A stretch of 64,000 bases of DNA from Roseiconus nitratireducens (GTDB lineage Bacteria > Planctomycetota > Planctomycetia > Pirellulales > Pirellulaceae). The stretch is from NCBI RefSeq assembly GCF_008629675.1, contig NZ_VWOX01000001.1, positions 682,001-746,000 of the forward strand, in the 5' to 3' direction. Both the position numbers and the translations under genes were made by a program. The notes below the pieces were generated by a model, which was not told the origin of the DNA, ran no database searches, and worked only from the letters and a program-made list of their open reading frames with translations. Positions 25,553-36,023 of this stretch are shown in pieces. The first letter of the stretch is position 1. Each line of letters opens with the position of its first letter.

Positions 25553-26450
25553 AGGTCGCCAATAGGCTGCCCCCGCATTCAATGGATACTGACTGACGCG
25601 GAAAATTATCTTTTCCCTTTTTGTGTAAGGATCTCCAAATCGTGTGTTTAACTGCTGTCGGGTAAAATTTTGCTTTCCCGCAACAGTTTCTCAGCGTGCA
25701 GTGAAGAGCGAGTTCAATCACGAGTGCCGGTCGCGCCGATCATGGCGAGCAGCGGCCCGGTATCGCCCCCCATCGCGCTGCTGCCAATGCCCCCCGGCCA
25801 ACAGAGTGGGGTTCTCGGCGATCCCCGCCGACACAGGGCTGAGCAGCGTTGACGACTTGGGTAGGCGCGGATCATTGCCGCCCAAGTCTCTGGTAAGTGG
25901 CGATTGGATTTAAGCTCGCTAACTGCTTTCGATTCGACGCGTTACGGAAATGGACGTCAAAGACGACGCAAATTCGGAAGGTGGTTTGAACTGGCAGTAA
26001 ACGTCAAGAAATCAGCGTAAACCCTTGCCGTTGACAGAAAAACAGCTCGCCGCGAATCGACGCGACGAGCTGTTTTGAGCTGTAGTCGGGGCGACAGGAC
26101 GCCAATAGAACTTTTTGCTCAAGGGCTCGGCACGATGCCGGACTCATTAATCATCGCCACAAAAGCACTTACGGCGACTACGGCATGAGTTTCTGACGCC
26201 AGAGGAGCCGGGAAAGCTCGAAAGTGACCGGGGTCATTCTGGGGCCATGTGTATTGCGGGTGCATCATCCTCTTTGGCCCGTAAGCCTGTGTCACGCGTC
26301 GATATAACGTGCAGTACACGAATCGATTTGCCCCTACAGGATTTCACTGGCCCTCGTTAGTGCGTCGGCCAATACAGTTGGATGACTCATCTCGTCGAGT
26401 TATTCCGGCGGTAGATCGGTCGTGATGTACTACTACGCTCTCAAGCGGCT
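25553..26450. other. 900-base gap at the left border of the furanoside cluster
   Basis: No convincing gene. Short frames on both strands (for example minus 26119-26319) have no family match. The stretch contains the left copy of a diverged direct repeat (25897-26100). The DUF1593 gene at 26451 is the last of the leftward cluster, so its transcript should end in this region. Confidence 0.5.
25897..26100. repeat. Left copy of a ~200-bp flanking direct repeat
   Basis: Starts with GGATTTAAGCTCGCTAA and ends with GGCGACAGGA. Near its right end, AAAACAGCTCG (26038-26048) and CGAGCTGTTTT (26066-26076) form an 11-bp stem. The same order of elements, with many substitutions, occurs at 45246-45440 in the same orientation on the other side of the cluster. 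Motifs such as GGCGACAGGA resemble the reverse complement of a tRNA T-arm and 3' end, as in some integration sites. Confidence 0.65.
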
Positions 26451-27824
26451 TTATCGCGCAGCATTGTTTGGAGCAGCAGTACAATTCAGGCGCTCTTCGA
26501 AGTCTCGCAAATAGTCGAGTCGCCACCTGCTCACTGTCTGGGCTCCGAAATGCTCGCCGGTGGCGAAGTCCGGCAGGGGATCGTCAGTCCACCAATTGGG
26601 AAATCGCGAGGAAGGTTTCCAAGCGATCTCCGGTCGCGGGGCGATGGCGGTTATCACACCCGTCTTGTGGTCAAGCGCGGCGACGTTACTGTGGATCGCG
26701 TATCGGTAGGTTGCAATGGCCTTCGGACAAAACCGGAACCGCATTGTGCCGTCCCCCGGTGCGTGACCGACCAACATCTGATTCTCGACGGTAAGTTGCG
26801 CGGTTGGCTTGCCTGACGCTTCGTCACCCAAAGGGAGCACGAGTTCGAGAACACCGAAAACTTCCATCTGATCATCCTCGGTCGTGAGGCGGTTGAACAC
26901 GGAATAGGGGCGGTCCCAGGCTCGGACGAACTGGCCGCCCCAGCCCGGCTTCGTGGGGTCATCGGGTGATCCCTTCAGCAGCCAGCCAACGGAAGGCGTG
27001 TCACCCATCTTGATCGCGTCGAGTTTCGAGTTGAAGAACTCACCCAGCGCTCCGTGGCCGGCAATGTGCTGCTTCACGAACTCCTTGTTGTCCCACTCGC
27101 CGGACTGATCACCACCGTTGAACCAGCCACGATAGGTCGAATTGGCTTCAATGATCCAGAGCTTTGGATGGTGATCGGCGATGTACTGATACGCATCTGG
27201 CCCCCACTTCTTGTTGGGACCGCCGATGTAGTAGACACGGAGCTTCGGTAGGATCTCGGGAGCATCATGGAGGGCCTGCGCCAAATCTTCGATCCCTCCC
27301 CAGACCAGCACATGTAGCGGACGCGGATCAGCGCGACGTGCGCACTCGACAATCCACCGCGAGCCTTCGGTCGATTCCCGCACGCCTGCATAGGGAGCGG
27401 ATTCGGTTTCACCTTGCTTCGTAATCGCCCGTAGTTGGCCTGGAGTTGGGTAACTCTCCGAGTACGTTCTCAGGTTGCGGTAGTCTTTCTCGTAGCACTT
27501 GATGACGTCCAAAATATGCTGTTTTCGTCCAGGCCCAAACGGCGAGGAGACCAACCCTTCGATGTCCAGGACATCTGCGTAGACCAGTAGATGCACCATT
27601 GACTGAAAGTCATCCGGATCGGTTCCACCGATGTCGGTCGAAACGATGACTCGATACCGCTGGCCATCCAGGCCACCGCGATCACCCGCTTCGGCAGCGC
27701 GATTCACTTTTTCTTGTGCGTTGGTCGTTCCACTAGTGACAGCGAGGACGCAACTCAAGAAGATCAACGCCAGCTTGCCGCGAACAATGTGGCGGACACG
27801 ACACGATAAGTTCTGCTGCATCAT
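26451..27824 (-). CDS. DUF1593/Sde182-like nucleoside-hydrolase-fold protein, paralog 1
   Basis: 457 residues with a signal peptide. Opens with RVIVSTDIGGTDPDDFQSMV: the TD...DPDD block corresponds to the calcium-binding Asp cluster of nucleoside hydrolases. The block LHVLVWGGIEDLAQAL and a MGDTPSVGWLL block are shared with the other four paralogs in this cluster. It lacks the C-terminal PKD/Ig-like module and instead has a ~100-residue beta-rich insert before the final WRLDYLRDFEERL helix. DUF1593 (PF07632) includes the Saccharophagus 'cellulose-binding' protein Sde182; the reaction is not established. The start overlaps the GH127 stop by four bases. It is the last gene of the cluster. A furanosidase role is inferred from context. 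Confidence 0.82.
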   Translation of the reverse strand: MMQQNLSCRVRHIVRGKLALIFLSCVLAVTSGTTNAQEKVNRAAEAGDRGGLDGQRYRVIVSTDIGGTDPDDFQSMVHLLVYADVLDIEGLVSSPFGPGRKQHILDVIKCYEKDYRNLRTYSESYPTPGQLRAITKQGETESAPYAGVRESTEGSRWIVECARRADPRPLHVLVWGGIEDLAQALHDAPEILPKLRVYYIGGPNKKWGPDAYQYIADHHPKLWIIEANSTYRGWFNGGDQSGEWDNKEFVKQHIAGHGALGEFFNSKLDAIKMGDTPSVGWLLKGSPDDPTKPGWGGQFVRAWDRPYSVFNRLTTEDDQMEVFGVLELVLPLGDEASGKPTAQLTVENQMLVGHAPGDGTMRFRFCPKAIATYRYAIHSNVAALDHKTGVITAIAPRPEIAWKPSSRFPNWWTDDPLPDFATGEHFGAQTVSRWRLDYLRDFEERLNCTAAPNNAAR

Positions 27825-29833
27825 TCATCTCTCTGTGGGCACCATACTGTCATTTCTGACTTTCCGCGGTTGGCCCAAGCAAAGTATGGAATCAGTTTCA
27901 CGTCGATCTCTTTCGACTCGCGAGGCTTGAAGGGACGGTAAAGTTCTTCACCCCAAGGCTTCGCATCCACAACTTCGGCCTTCCCTTCGAGCACGGTAAC
28001 GCCGCCTAGCAGGCTCTTGTCGAACCTTGGCGTGAAACTTGCATCGTAAGGGATCGCCACGTCTTGTATGTTCACATCGTGCGGCAAGTCAGATGATTCG
28101 AGACAGTACACCAGCGGTCCACGTTTGACTGCGATCTGGTTGCGTGTCTCTTCGACAAGCGGATGTGCCTCGACCAGTTGCGCCTCCATCGGTAGCGTCA
28201 ACTCAATTTCGTCGCCGCGATTCCACTTGCGGCGAATCTCGGCGTAGCTGCCGGGCGTGACCTCGCGTGGCTCGCCATTCACAACCAGCTTAGCGCCATA
28301 GGCCCAGCCGGGAATTCGCACGAACAGTGACATCTCGGTCGTCGGAGCAGTGTCGACGGTGATATTCACAAGTCCGCCCCATGGATAATCCGTCGCTTGA
28401 TTCAACTTGATTCTGTAGCCGTCATCGAGTGAGGTGTCGAGTGTATTGCTCCCGAAAATGTTTACCCACACGCCGCGTTCCGATCGGCTGTAGGCGTACC
28501 TACCGACTTGGGCGATTGTGCGGGCGACGTTAGGCGGACAACAGAACGACGTCATGTAGGGTACCCGCGTGCGCGACCAGCGCATTTCAACCGGAGCCAC
28601 ATTATGCTGCCGTAGCGGGTTGGTATAAAAGAAGTCTGTTCCGTTCAGGCTGACGCCCGATAAAACGGAGTTGTAGAGTGCGAGTTCCATCACATCGACA
28701 TGCTGCGCATCACCGCTGGCCAGGAACATTCGCCAGCTCCAAAGCACGTTGCCGATGTTCGCGCACGTCTCATTGTGGGCGGTAGCGTTGGGCAGCTGAT
28801 AGTTGCGTCCGAATGCCTGATGCACGCGCGTGATCTCGCTTTGATTCTTCGATCCGTCGGGCGAGGCACCGTCGTAGAGCGCTCCGCAGCCGCCAGTGAT
28901 GTACATCTTCTTCTTGACGAGATTGTCCCAAATTGCAGTCAGTGACTCCCAAAGTTCCTCATCCCCGGTCTCGGCATACAGGTCGGCGATCCCTGCGTAC
29001 AAATATGTCGCACGGACGGCATGCCCTACAGCCTCATCCTGCTGCCCAAACGGCACTCGATCCTGATTGTCATCGCTGCCATCGACGATTCGGTCTCGCA
29101 TGTGGATGAGCCGCTCTGCAAGAATCAGGTAGCGGCGTTCACCGGTCTCGCGATACAGGTCGATCAGGCCCATGTAGTGTGACGGGCAGATCGCGTGCCC
29201 GGCTTGCTGCGGAGTTGGGTTGCGGAACACTTCATCGAGAAAGTCCGCCGCTTTACGAGCGATGGTGAGAAACTGAACTTTACCAGTTACCTGATGATGC
29301 ACAGAGGCAGCCGTCATGAGATGGCCCATGTTGTACATCTCAAAGTTAAAGCGATCGCCGAAGGGTTTCACTTCCATATTTCCGTTACGATTTGCAATGA
29401 GCACCGGCGTGTGAATATAGCCGTCTGCCCGCTGCGCTTTACTGATGATCTCGATGATTTCATCCAACTTCGCGTCCCATTCCGGATCGCGATCAACCGC
29501 ATGCGCGGCACAAACGGCTTCCATCCATTTATAGAAATCCCCATCGTTGAATGGTGCTCCATGGTAACTTCCCTCCGACAAACCAGCCGCGATCCGAAAG
29601 TGCTCGAGGTATGGCTTGTGTTTCGTTCCGCTCATGATTTCCCAAAGTGCGGGGAGCGTCTGGTCGCGACATATCGCGAACCGTTCTTGCCAGAATCCAT
29701 CCGTCCATTTCACGTTTGACAACCGAACGAGTTCAACGGTGCGATGGGAAATTGTCGAACGCTCCTGAGCTTGGAGCTTGCCAGAGCTGAGCCAGCAACA
29801 GATGAACAGCGCGAGTGCCATGAGTTTCGACAT
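27821..29833 (-). CDS. GH127 (DUF1680) beta-L-arabinofuranosidase-type glycoside hydrolase
   Basis: About 670 residues starting at the ATG at 29833, with GGAG just upstream; it begins one base after the preceding gene's stop (TAGCATG). It has a signal peptide. The (alpha/alpha)6 domain shows SEGSYHGAPFNDGDFYKWMEA early, ETCANIGNVLWSWRMF (catalytic Glu and zinc-site Cys region) and FCCPPNVARTIAQVG (Cys-Cys of the zinc site, including the proposed Cys nucleophile). The C-terminal part is beta-rich. Characterised GH127 enzymes release beta-L-arabinofuranose. In this pectin-type cluster, arabinofuranosyl or a related furanosyl side chain is the likely substrate. Confidence 0.9.
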   Translation of the reverse strand: MSKLMALALFICCWLSSGKLQAQERSTISHRTVELVRLSNVKWTDGFWQERFAICRDQTLPALWEIMSGTKHKPYLEHFRIAAGLSEGSYHGAPFNDGDFYKWMEAVCAAHAVDRDPEWDAKLDEIIEIISKAQRADGYIHTPVLIANRNGNMEVKPFGDRFNFEMYNMGHLMTAASVHHQVTGKVQFLTIARKAADFLDEVFRNPTPQQAGHAICPSHYMGLIDLYRETGERRYLILAERLIHMRDRIVDGSDDNQDRVPFGQQDEAVGHAVRATYLYAGIADLYAETGDEELWESLTAIWDNLVKKKMYITGGCGALYDGASPDGSKNQSEITRVHQAFGRNYQLPNATAHNETCANIGNVLWSWRMFLASGDAQHVDVMELALYNSVLSGVSLNGTDFFYTNPLRQHNVAPVEMRWSRTRVPYMTSFCCPPNVARTIAQVGRYAYSRSERGVWVNIFGSNTLDTSLDDGYRIKLNQATDYPWGGLVNITVDTAPTTEMSLFVRIPGWAYGAKLVVNGEPREVTPGSYAEIRRKWNRGDEIELTLPMEAQLVEAHPLVEETRNQIAVKRGPLVYCLESSDLPHDVNIQDVAIPYDASFTPRFDKSLLGGVTVLEGKAEVVDAKPWGEELYRPFKPRESKEIDVKLIPYFAWANRGKSEMTVWCPQRDE

Positions 29834-29834
29834 G

Positions 29835-31286
29835 CTAGTTCTCCACATCGACGATCACGCGGCGGTAACGCGTCAATCTCGGAGTTCCATGGTCTGTGAC
29901 CGCGAGGATGACATGCATCGTGCCCGTGCCCGGCGGCATCACGCGCTTTGACGGAACGATGAACGAAGCTTTGACGTGGTCGAAGTTTTTGATGGCGACG
30001 GGCTGGCCGGTTGTCCCGCTGGAGGTCTGCAGCGAGCCTGCTTCGCCGTAGTAGAACCAGTTGAAGGACAGTGCGTCTCCGTCAGGGTCAGTTGAACCTT
30101 CGGCACTCAGTTGGACTTCCTCGCCCGGCCTTGCAGTCAGCCGATCGGCGTGGCCGAGTTTCGGCACTGGCGGATGGTTGGCTTCCTCGTACGGCTTGAT
30201 CGTCCAGTCCATCCGTGCCGCGAAGTCGTTCTGGTACGCTTCGCGCCAGCGCCAGATCGTGGCGTGATTGTCCGTATGCCAGCGGTTGTCGATCCCTAGC
30301 ACCTCATCAGCTGCGTTGGTCCAGAAGGGCCGCGTTTCCTCCTGCAGGAACCACTTCTGCATTCGCGGTGTGTAAAACTCATAGCGACCTCCCCAACCGC
30401 CCCAGTCCGGATGCTCGGGATCGCTCAAGCCGTTCGTGATAAGATTTAGGAACGATGGTGTGTCGCCCTCCATCAAATATTCCCAATGTGGATACTCGGC
30501 TCCGAGTTGGCCTTTTTGTCGGACGTTCTCATCGAGCCATTCGTTGGTCACGAGCGTGAAGTCGGCCCCGACGAAGCGCCCGTGAAAGTAGTCGCCGCTG
30601 ATGCCGCTCCAGGTGGCATGGTGGTATGCACCCCCTGCGTGAAGGCCCGGGCTGGCAATGTAGAACAAATCCGGAAACTGTTCGCGCAGCCACGGCCCGC
30701 TGTCATCCTGGTCCGAAATCGTGTAGACCCGCAACTTCGAGACGAAGCTCTTCAGATCTGCCTGCGATCGCGTCTTCCGCACTTTCCAGAGAGCCTGCGC
30801 CAGCACGTTCGGGCCGCCCCAAACTGTGACCCACAGAGGTCGCGGGTCATCTTTGTCGACCGCCCTGATCAGCATCTCGGAGGCAGGGGAGTCTTTGCCA
30901 TCGCCGACCCCGTTCATACCGTACACCGGAAGTCCTTCGGTGACGCGATCGAGCAACGACGCACCCGAAGGAAAGCCTGGCTCATGCCGTTCCAGATGAT
31001 CGCAGACTTTTTCATAGGCCTCGACAATGCTGCGAATTCGCTGTGGCGCGACGCGATGCTGCTGATGAATGGACGTCGTGGCCGCCAGACCTTCGATCTC
31101 GAAGTGGTTCGCGTAAGTCAGGAAGCGAACCATCGACATGGCATCATCAGGTTCGTTTTCAATGTCCGTGAGGACAAACACGCGCGGCTTTTCTGCGGCT
31201 GAAGCGATAGCGAACTGACCGCAAACGAAGAGCAACGCACATCTCCAGAGCAATCTTGTTAGTCCAGTCCTATTCAACATTTTCAT
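29835..31286 (-). CDS. DUF1593/Sde182-like protein with PKD-like C-terminus, paralog 2
   Basis: 483 residues, signal peptide, then [20 protein letters not shown]: the Asp cluster is in its compact form (TDIENEPDD). Shared blocks: [37 protein letters not shown], a [12 protein letters not shown] block and [11 protein letters not shown]. The C-terminal ~100 residues form a PKD/Ig-like domain ([13 protein letters not shown]), as in Sde182. It lies between the ABC permease (17-base gap) and the GH127 gene (1-base gap), so it is co-transcribed with both. Likely secreted or outer-membrane-side; the substrate is unproven. Confidence 0.85.
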   Translation of the reverse strand: MKMLNRTGLTRLLWRCALLFVCGQFAIASAAEKPRVFVLTDIENEPDDAMSMVRFLTYANHFEIEGLAATTSIHQQHRVAPQRIRSIVEAYEKVCDHLERHEPGFPSGASLLDRVTEGLPVYGMNGVGDGKDSPASEMLIRAVDKDDPRPLWVTVWGGPNVLAQALWKVRKTRSQADLKSFVSKLRVYTISDQDDSGPWLREQFPDLFYIASPGLHAGGAYHHATWSGISGDYFHGRFVGADFTLVTNEWLDENVRQKGQLGAEYPHWEYLMEGDTPSFLNLITNGLSDPEHPDWGGWGGRYEFYTPRMQKWFLQEETRPFWTNAADEVLGIDNRWHTDNHATIWRWREAYQNDFAARMDWTIKPYEEANHPPVPKLGHADRLTARPGEEVQLSAEGSTDPDGDALSFNWFYYGEAGSLQTSSGTTGQPVAIKNFDHVKASFIVPSKRVMPPGTGTMHVILAVTDHGTPRLTRYRRVIVDVEN

Positions 31287-31303
31287 GTTTCATCTTTCCG
31301 AGT

Positions 31304-32281
31304 TCACTCGCCGGACTCACGCATGCGGTCGATAGCGACAGCCACGAGGATCACGCTCCCCTTGACCACCTGTTGCCAGAACGGCGAGACATCCAATAAA
31401 ACCAATCCACTATTGAGCACACCAATGATGAGACAACCGATGACAGTACCCAGGACGGAACCACGTCCACCGGAAAGCGATGTTCCCCCAATCACAACCG
31501 CAGCGATGCTGTCCAGCTCGTACCCCATCCCAGCGTTCGGTTGAGCAGAGTCCAACCGCGATGTCATGATCAGCCCGGCCACAGCCGACAGAACGCCCGC
31601 GAGTGAATAGACGATCACTTTGATGCGATTCACGTTCAGTCCGGACAATCGTGCTGTCTGTTCATTGCCGCCAACGGCATAGATGGAACGCCCCAGTCGC
31701 GTCTTTTTCGTGATCACAACAAACAGACCCACCAGCCCGGCAGCGATCCACACCGGAGTGGGAGCTCCCAACGCCGTCCGTGTCCCCAGGATCGCAAATC
31801 CTTCTCCCAGGCCGGTGATGGGAAATCCTTTCGTCCACAGCATGGTCAGCCCGCGTGCGATACTGAGCATCCCGAGTGTGGCCACGAACGGAGGGATCTT
31901 CAGGCGAGTGATCATCTGCCCGTTGAACCAGCCCAGGAACCAGCCCACGATCAATCCACAGACGATCGCTCCCCAAGTGGTGAATTGCAGTTCGACGCCC
32001 AGCCACGGCATGGGCACAGCAGACTTGATCAATCCGGCGGTGATTGCGCCGGCAAGCGCCAACACTGATCCTACAGACAAATCGATTCCCCCGGACAGAA
32101 TGACCATCGTCATGCCAATCGACAGGCAAACGTTGACCGAAATCTGCCGCATGATGTTCCAGCCGTTGGCCGCCGTCAGAAAGCGATCCGACAACAGACT
32201 CATCGCCACGATCATGAGGATCAGGACGAGCAGCGGTTGAAGCCGGCTGGCATGCTGCCAGATGGTAAGTTTGTCAGACAT
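31304..32281 (-). CDS. Ribose-type ABC transporter permease
   Basis: 325-residue inner-membrane permease of the RbsC/XylH/AraH family (BPD_transp_2). It has repeated hydrophobic helices, the early block ILSGGIDLSVGSVLALAGA, and GGTSLSGGRGSVLGTVIG near the C-terminus, both diagnostic of this family. It forms the translocation pore with the ATPase encoded 27 bases upstream. The substrate is a monosaccharide, probably a pentose or furanose-derived sugar given the RbsD and ribokinase genes in the cluster. Confidence 0.92.
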   Translation of the reverse strand: MSDKLTIWQHASRLQPLLVLILMIVAMSLLSDRFLTAANGWNIMRQISVNVCLSIGMTMVILSGGIDLSVGSVLALAGAITAGLIKSAVPMPWLGVELQFTTWGAIVCGLIVGWFLGWFNGQMITRLKIPPFVATLGMLSIARGLTMLWTKGFPITGLGEGFAILGTRTALGAPTPVWIAAGLVGLFVVITKKTRLGRSIYAVGGNEQTARLSGLNVNRIKVIVYSLAGVLSAVAGLIMTSRLDSAQPNAGMGYELDSIAAVVIGGTSLSGGRGSVLGTVIGCLIIGVLNSGLVLLDVSPFWQQVVKGSVILVAVAIDRMRESGE

Positions 32282-32308
32282 GATGAGTGCTCGACCAGTA
32301 CATAAAAC

Positions 32309-33865
32309 TCATTTCCCTCTTTCCACCTCCGCGTCCGCTCCTGGAACAGCGGCTTGCATCAGAACCTCCTCGTTAGCGACCGAGCAGTCGAATTCAGCGG
32401 TCTTACGTCCTTCGCACATCACCATGACCCTATCGGCGATGCCCAGCAGTTCGGGCAGTTCGGAAGACACAACGACAATCGCCATCCCCTCGCGCTTCAA
32501 GCGATCGACCAGGGAGTAGACCTCACGTTTTGCGCCGACGTCGATGCCGCGTGTTGGCTCATCGAGCATCAGGACTCCCGGCTGTCGCGACAGAACTTTT
32601 GAGAGCACAACCTTCTGCTGATTGCCCCCGCTGAGCGTACGGACAGGCTGCTTGACTGTTGGCGTCTTGATCGAAAACTGTTCCACGTAACGTTGTGCGT
32701 GTTCTCGTTCCCGCCGCGCATTCAGCAGTCCCACGGACTCGATCTCCGCCAGACTGGACAGGCTGATGTTCTGCTCCACGCTCATTCCCAGGATCAAACC
32801 CTGATGCTTACGGTCTTCCGGAACCAGTCCCAGGCCACTGTTCAATGCCTGCTCCGGCGAGCAAATGTCGCTTGGCTGGCCGTCAATCGTGACTGTGCCT
32901 GTCGTCCGCGTAGGATGGAGGCCGAAGATCGATTCCAATAGTTCAGTACGGCCCGCACCCATCAGCCCAAAGATGCCGAAGACTTCTCCGCCACGGACGG
33001 AAAAGGAGACGCCGTCCACTGCCGGTCGCCGTGCTTTCCTCGAAATCATCGTCAGACGGTTGACTCGCAGACGTTCGCTGCGAGCAGGAATGGCGGGGGA
33101 ATGAACGTAGAGATCTTCGAGTTTGCGTCCAACCATGAGTCGCACAATCGTTTCCCGGTCAGCCGTTGCGGCCTCCAGCGTCTCCACAAGTCGACCGTCA
33201 CGCAGCACCGTAATGCGATCACTGACCCTCAGGAGTTCATCCAGCTTGTGCGAGACGTAGACGATCGAAATCCCGGCGGCTCGGAGCGAGCGGATCAGGC
33301 GGAAGAGAGATTCAACCTCCTGATCGCTGATGGCCGAAGTCGGCTCGTCCATAAAGATCACGCGGGCACGTGAACTGAGGGCTTTGGCGATCTCAACGAC
33401 CTGTTGCTGTCCCACGCGCAGACGGTGCACTTCGCTGCGAGGATCGATCGTCGCGTCCAGATCGGCAAGCAGTGTTCGGCATTGTCGGTTTTGTTCGCTA
33501 GACCGGATCAGTCCCAGACCGGAGACCAGTTCGCGTCCCAGGAAGATGTTCTCTGCCACCGACAGCCAGGGCACGAGGTTCAATTCCTGGTGAACCAGGG
33601 AGATGCCCCGATCCATCGCCTCACGCGGATTTGCGAAACGAACAGGTTCATCGTCCAGACGAATGATGCCCTCATCAGGTTGCGCCACTCCTGCGAGAAT
33701 GTGCATCAACGTCGATTTGCCGGCCCCGTTTTCGCCGATCAGGCCGTGGACTTCTCCAGACCTGATTGCAAAGTCAACCTGATTCAATGCCAGCACGCCG
33801 GGATATCGCTTGACGATTCCCTCCGCAGCCAACACGACTTGGTTTGCGGTCGAAGGGCGAATCAT
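32309..33865 (-). CDS. Ribose-type ABC transporter ATP-binding protein (double ATPase)
   Basis: 518 residues with two fused ATPase domains, the RbsA/MglA/AraG layout. N-terminal domain: Walker A GENGAGKST at residues 44-52, Walker B VIFMDEPTSAISDQE. C-terminal domain: degenerate Walker A GLMGAGRTE, signature LSGGNQQKVVLSK, Walker B VLMLDEPTRGIDVGAK. The asymmetric Walker A sites are normal for this family. The gene overlaps the DUF2291 gene by four bases and precedes the permease. Confidence 0.94.
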   Translation of the reverse strand: MIRPSTANQVVLAAEGIVKRYPGVLALNQVDFAIRSGEVHGLIGENGAGKSTLMHILAGVAQPDEGIIRLDDEPVRFANPREAMDRGISLVHQELNLVPWLSVAENIFLGRELVSGLGLIRSSEQNRQCRTLLADLDATIDPRSEVHRLRVGQQQVVEIAKALSSRARVIFMDEPTSAISDQEVESLFRLIRSLRAAGISIVYVSHKLDELLRVSDRITVLRDGRLVETLEAATADRETIVRLMVGRKLEDLYVHSPAIPARSERLRVNRLTMISRKARRPAVDGVSFSVRGGEVFGIFGLMGAGRTELLESIFGLHPTRTTGTVTIDGQPSDICSPEQALNSGLGLVPEDRKHQGLILGMSVEQNISLSSLAEIESVGLLNARREREHAQRYVEQFSIKTPTVKQPVRTLSGGNQQKVVLSKVLSRQPGVLMLDEPTRGIDVGAKREVYSLVDRLKREGMAIVVVSSELPELLGIADRVMVMCEGRKTAEFDCSVANEEVLMQAAVPGADAEVERGK

Positions 33866-34557
33866 GGGGCCGGTCCCCCATCGTCGGCTCCCGTGGAATG
33901 TCCGTTGGCAATTACACTCAAACGAATCGGAATCAAACGGATTGGATCGAGATCAGATTGTCCTCCAATCCTGGCGCAACCGACGAACTCCACTTCAACA
34001 CCCGGCTTGAGCAGAGGCCGGTTCGGTGCAATGACTTTCTGCTCAACTCGGCGATTTAGCTCGGCAGAGACCGCATTGAAATCCTGGGAGTTGGCGAAGG
34101 AGCTGGCTTTTACGCCGAGGGATTCCCGCACGGTGTTGTCGACAACGACACCCAGATCAAGACGCACGTGGCGCGAATCCCCGGCGACTGCGAGGATTAA
34201 CCAGTTCTTCTCCACAGTCTCAACGATGCCGCGCCCGCGCACACAAAAGTACCACGCTCCTCCCAGTCCCGCCTGGTTCCCGTACTCGCTGCGTGCTCTG
34301 GAAGTATCTGCTTCGAACGCTTTCCATAGAGCTGTGACGTCGGTAGCCACTTCGCCTTCTCGCAGTGGTCCGGCCCAGAAACTCTCCGCGAACTCGGCTG
34401 GATTGGCAGGAGCGGACTCATCAGCAACTCTGGATTGATGACCAGTCGCCGATCGTTCTCCACCCAGAGGACGGATGTGAAACAGCGGAAAGAAGCAGCA
34501 AGCAATGCCGCTGGCGATAAGGAGTCCCCCGTACAGGAATAACCGCCTGCGAGCCAC
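33862..34557 (-). CDS. DUF2291 protein associated with a sugar ABC transporter
   Basis: 231 residues with one N-terminal membrane helix (about 7-27) and an extracytoplasmic domain. Internal features are ESFWAGPLREGEVATDV and the beta-rich block YFCVRGRGIVETVEKNWLIL. This fits DUF2291 (PF10054), which in many bacteria lies between the binding-protein and ATPase genes of ribose-type transporters, as here: it starts 2 bases after rbsB and overlaps the ATPase by four. A role in transporter assembly or substrate delivery is plausible but unproven. The Cys near residue 20-21 might be a lipid site, but no clean lipobox is seen. Confidence 0.78.
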   Translation of the reverse strand: MARRRLFLYGGLLIASGIACCFFPLFHIRPLGGERSATGHQSRVADESAPANPAEFAESFWAGPLREGEVATDVTALWKAFEADTSRARSEYGNQAGLGGAWYFCVRGRGIVETVEKNWLILAVAGDSRHVRLDLGVVVDNTVRESLGVKASSFANSQDFNAVSAELNRRVEQKVIAPNRPLLKPGVEVEFVGCARIGGQSDLDPIRLIPIRLSVIANGHSTGADDGGPAP

Positions 34558-34559
34558 AC

Positions 34560-35573
34560 CTACTCCTTCCTGCCAAAGCCGGTGAAGTCGCCGATGTTTT
34601 CCCGCGTGACGAGGTCCACATTGACCGGAATCTTTTGCTCAAAGTCTCGCTTGCCGTTTGCCAGGTATTCGTGCGCGTACTCTGCCGCTGTTCGAGCCAT
34701 CACTTTCGGATACTGCATCACCGTCGCAGCAATCTTCCCTTGGCTGATCGACGTCACCACATCGTCGGAACCGTCATAGCCGAAGACTCTGACCTGATCC
34801 GCCTTGCCCGCTGCCAGCAGGGCCTGATACGCCCCCATTGCCATCGCATCGTTGCCGCAGAAGACTGCGTCAAGGTCGTCCTGAGACTGCAGGATCGATT
34901 CCATGACTTCCATTGCCTTGTTGCGATCAAAGTCCGCACTCTGTTGGGCTACCATCTTCAGGCCCGGATACCGATCCACAACGCTGTGGAATCCTTTCGA
35001 CCGATTCCACGTGTTGTTGTCTCCGACCAGTCCCAGGAGTTCGACGTAGCTTCCTTCCTCGCCAACCGATTCGACGAAGTACTTGCCAAGTTCAACGCAG
35101 CCGGAGTAGTTGTCTGACAGTAGTTGTGCCGTTGCGGCATCCGTGGAGTTGATCTCGCGATCAATGCAGAAGACCGGAATGCCTGCCTCTTTGGCGCGTT
35201 TGACGTTGGCGATCGATCCATCGGCATCGGTCGGATTGAAGATGATCGCCGTGTAGCCCGCAGCAATGACGTTGTCGAAATGCGCGGCTTCCTTTGCCGT
35301 GTCATTCTGCGAATCGAACAACGTGGCTTCGTCCCCAAGTTCGATGGCGCGATCACGAGCTGTCTCACCCAGGACGACAAACCAAGGATTGTTCAGCGTC
35401 GAGATGATCACTGCGACGCGACGCGGCTTGTTCCCTGTGCCCAAGTTTTCTGATTTTGGAGATGTTCCGGTATTCGAAGTATTGCCGCCGCAACCGGAAG
35501 TCACCACAAGCAACAGCACCGCGATTGAAGCGATCACTCGCGGAAAAACTGGCATTCGATTCATGAGTTTCAC
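34560..35573 (-). CDS. Ribose-type periplasmic sugar-binding lipoprotein
   Basis: 337 residues, with lipobox VTSGC at about 24-28, so the mature protein is a Cys28-anchored lipoprotein. The fold is the Peripla_BP_4/RbsB type: [59 protein letters not shown] and [11 protein letters not shown] are all family blocks, including sugar-contacting Asn, Phe, Asp and Arg positions. It captures the imported sugar for the downstream permease/ATPase. Immediately precedes the DUF2291 gene. Confidence 0.93.
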   Translation of the reverse strand: MKLMNRMPVFPRVIASIAVLLLVVTSGCGGNTSNTGTSPKSENLGTGNKPRRVAVIISTLNNPWFVVLGETARDRAIELGDEATLFDSQNDTAKEAAHFDNVIAAGYTAIIFNPTDADGSIANVKRAKEAGIPVFCIDREINSTDAATAQLLSDNYSGCVELGKYFVESVGEEGSYVELLGLVGDNNTWNRSKGFHSVVDRYPGLKMVAQQSADFDRNKAMEVMESILQSQDDLDAVFCGNDAMAMGAYQALLAAGKADQVRVFGYDGSDDVVTSISQGKIAATVMQYPKVMARTAAEYAHEYLANGKRDFEQKIPVNVDLVTRENIGDFTGFGRKE

Positions 35574-35606
35574 TCTGTATCTATTAACGGTAGCACTTAT
35601 TGTGCC

Positions 35607-36014
35607 TCAGAATACCACACCTGACTTAAGAATCACGTTCGCATAGGGAGTACATTCGCCAGTCCGGACGATCACCTCCGAGTCTTGTGTCAGCCGCTTG
35701 AACTCTTCGTGCGGAACCTCTGTGACCACGGGCTGCATCTCATGTTGCTGACAAATGTCCATCATCGCCTGAAACACTTCCGGGTTCTTCAGATGGATTT
35801 CGCTGGCTACGATGATTTCTTCCACCATCATTTCGCTCAGGATCACATCCAGCGTTTTGACGAAGGACGGATATCCACGCTCGATCGCCAGATCAATCCG
35901 TTTCACATCGGCCGGGATCGGTAGTCCGGCATCACACACCGTGATGGACGCTGTGTGCCCGACGCGGCTGATCGCGTAGCTGAGTTCACTGTTGAGTAAT
36001 CTGGTTCGTTTCAT
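35607..36014 (-). CDS. rbsD: D-ribose pyranase (RbsD/FucU family)
   Basis: 135 residues, cytoplasmic. The opening LLNSELSYAISRVGHTASITVCDAGLPIP (here split by the usual His of the active site in VGHT) and the end TGECTPYANVILKSGVVF match RbsD. RbsD interconverts pyranose and furanose forms of ribose so that ribokinase receives the furanose; FucU does the same for fucose anomers. It lies 33 bases before the binding-protein gene. The presence of both RbsD and a ribokinase in the cluster implies the imported sugar is a pentose handled in furanose form. Confidence 0.9.
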   Translation of the reverse strand: MKRTRLLNSELSYAISRVGHTASITVCDAGLPIPADVKRIDLAIERGYPSFVKTLDVILSEMMVEEIIVASEIHLKNPEVFQAMMDICQQHEMQPVVTEVPHEEFKRLTQDSEVIVRTGECTPYANVILKSGVVF

Positions 36015-36023
36015 TGGCGTCTC

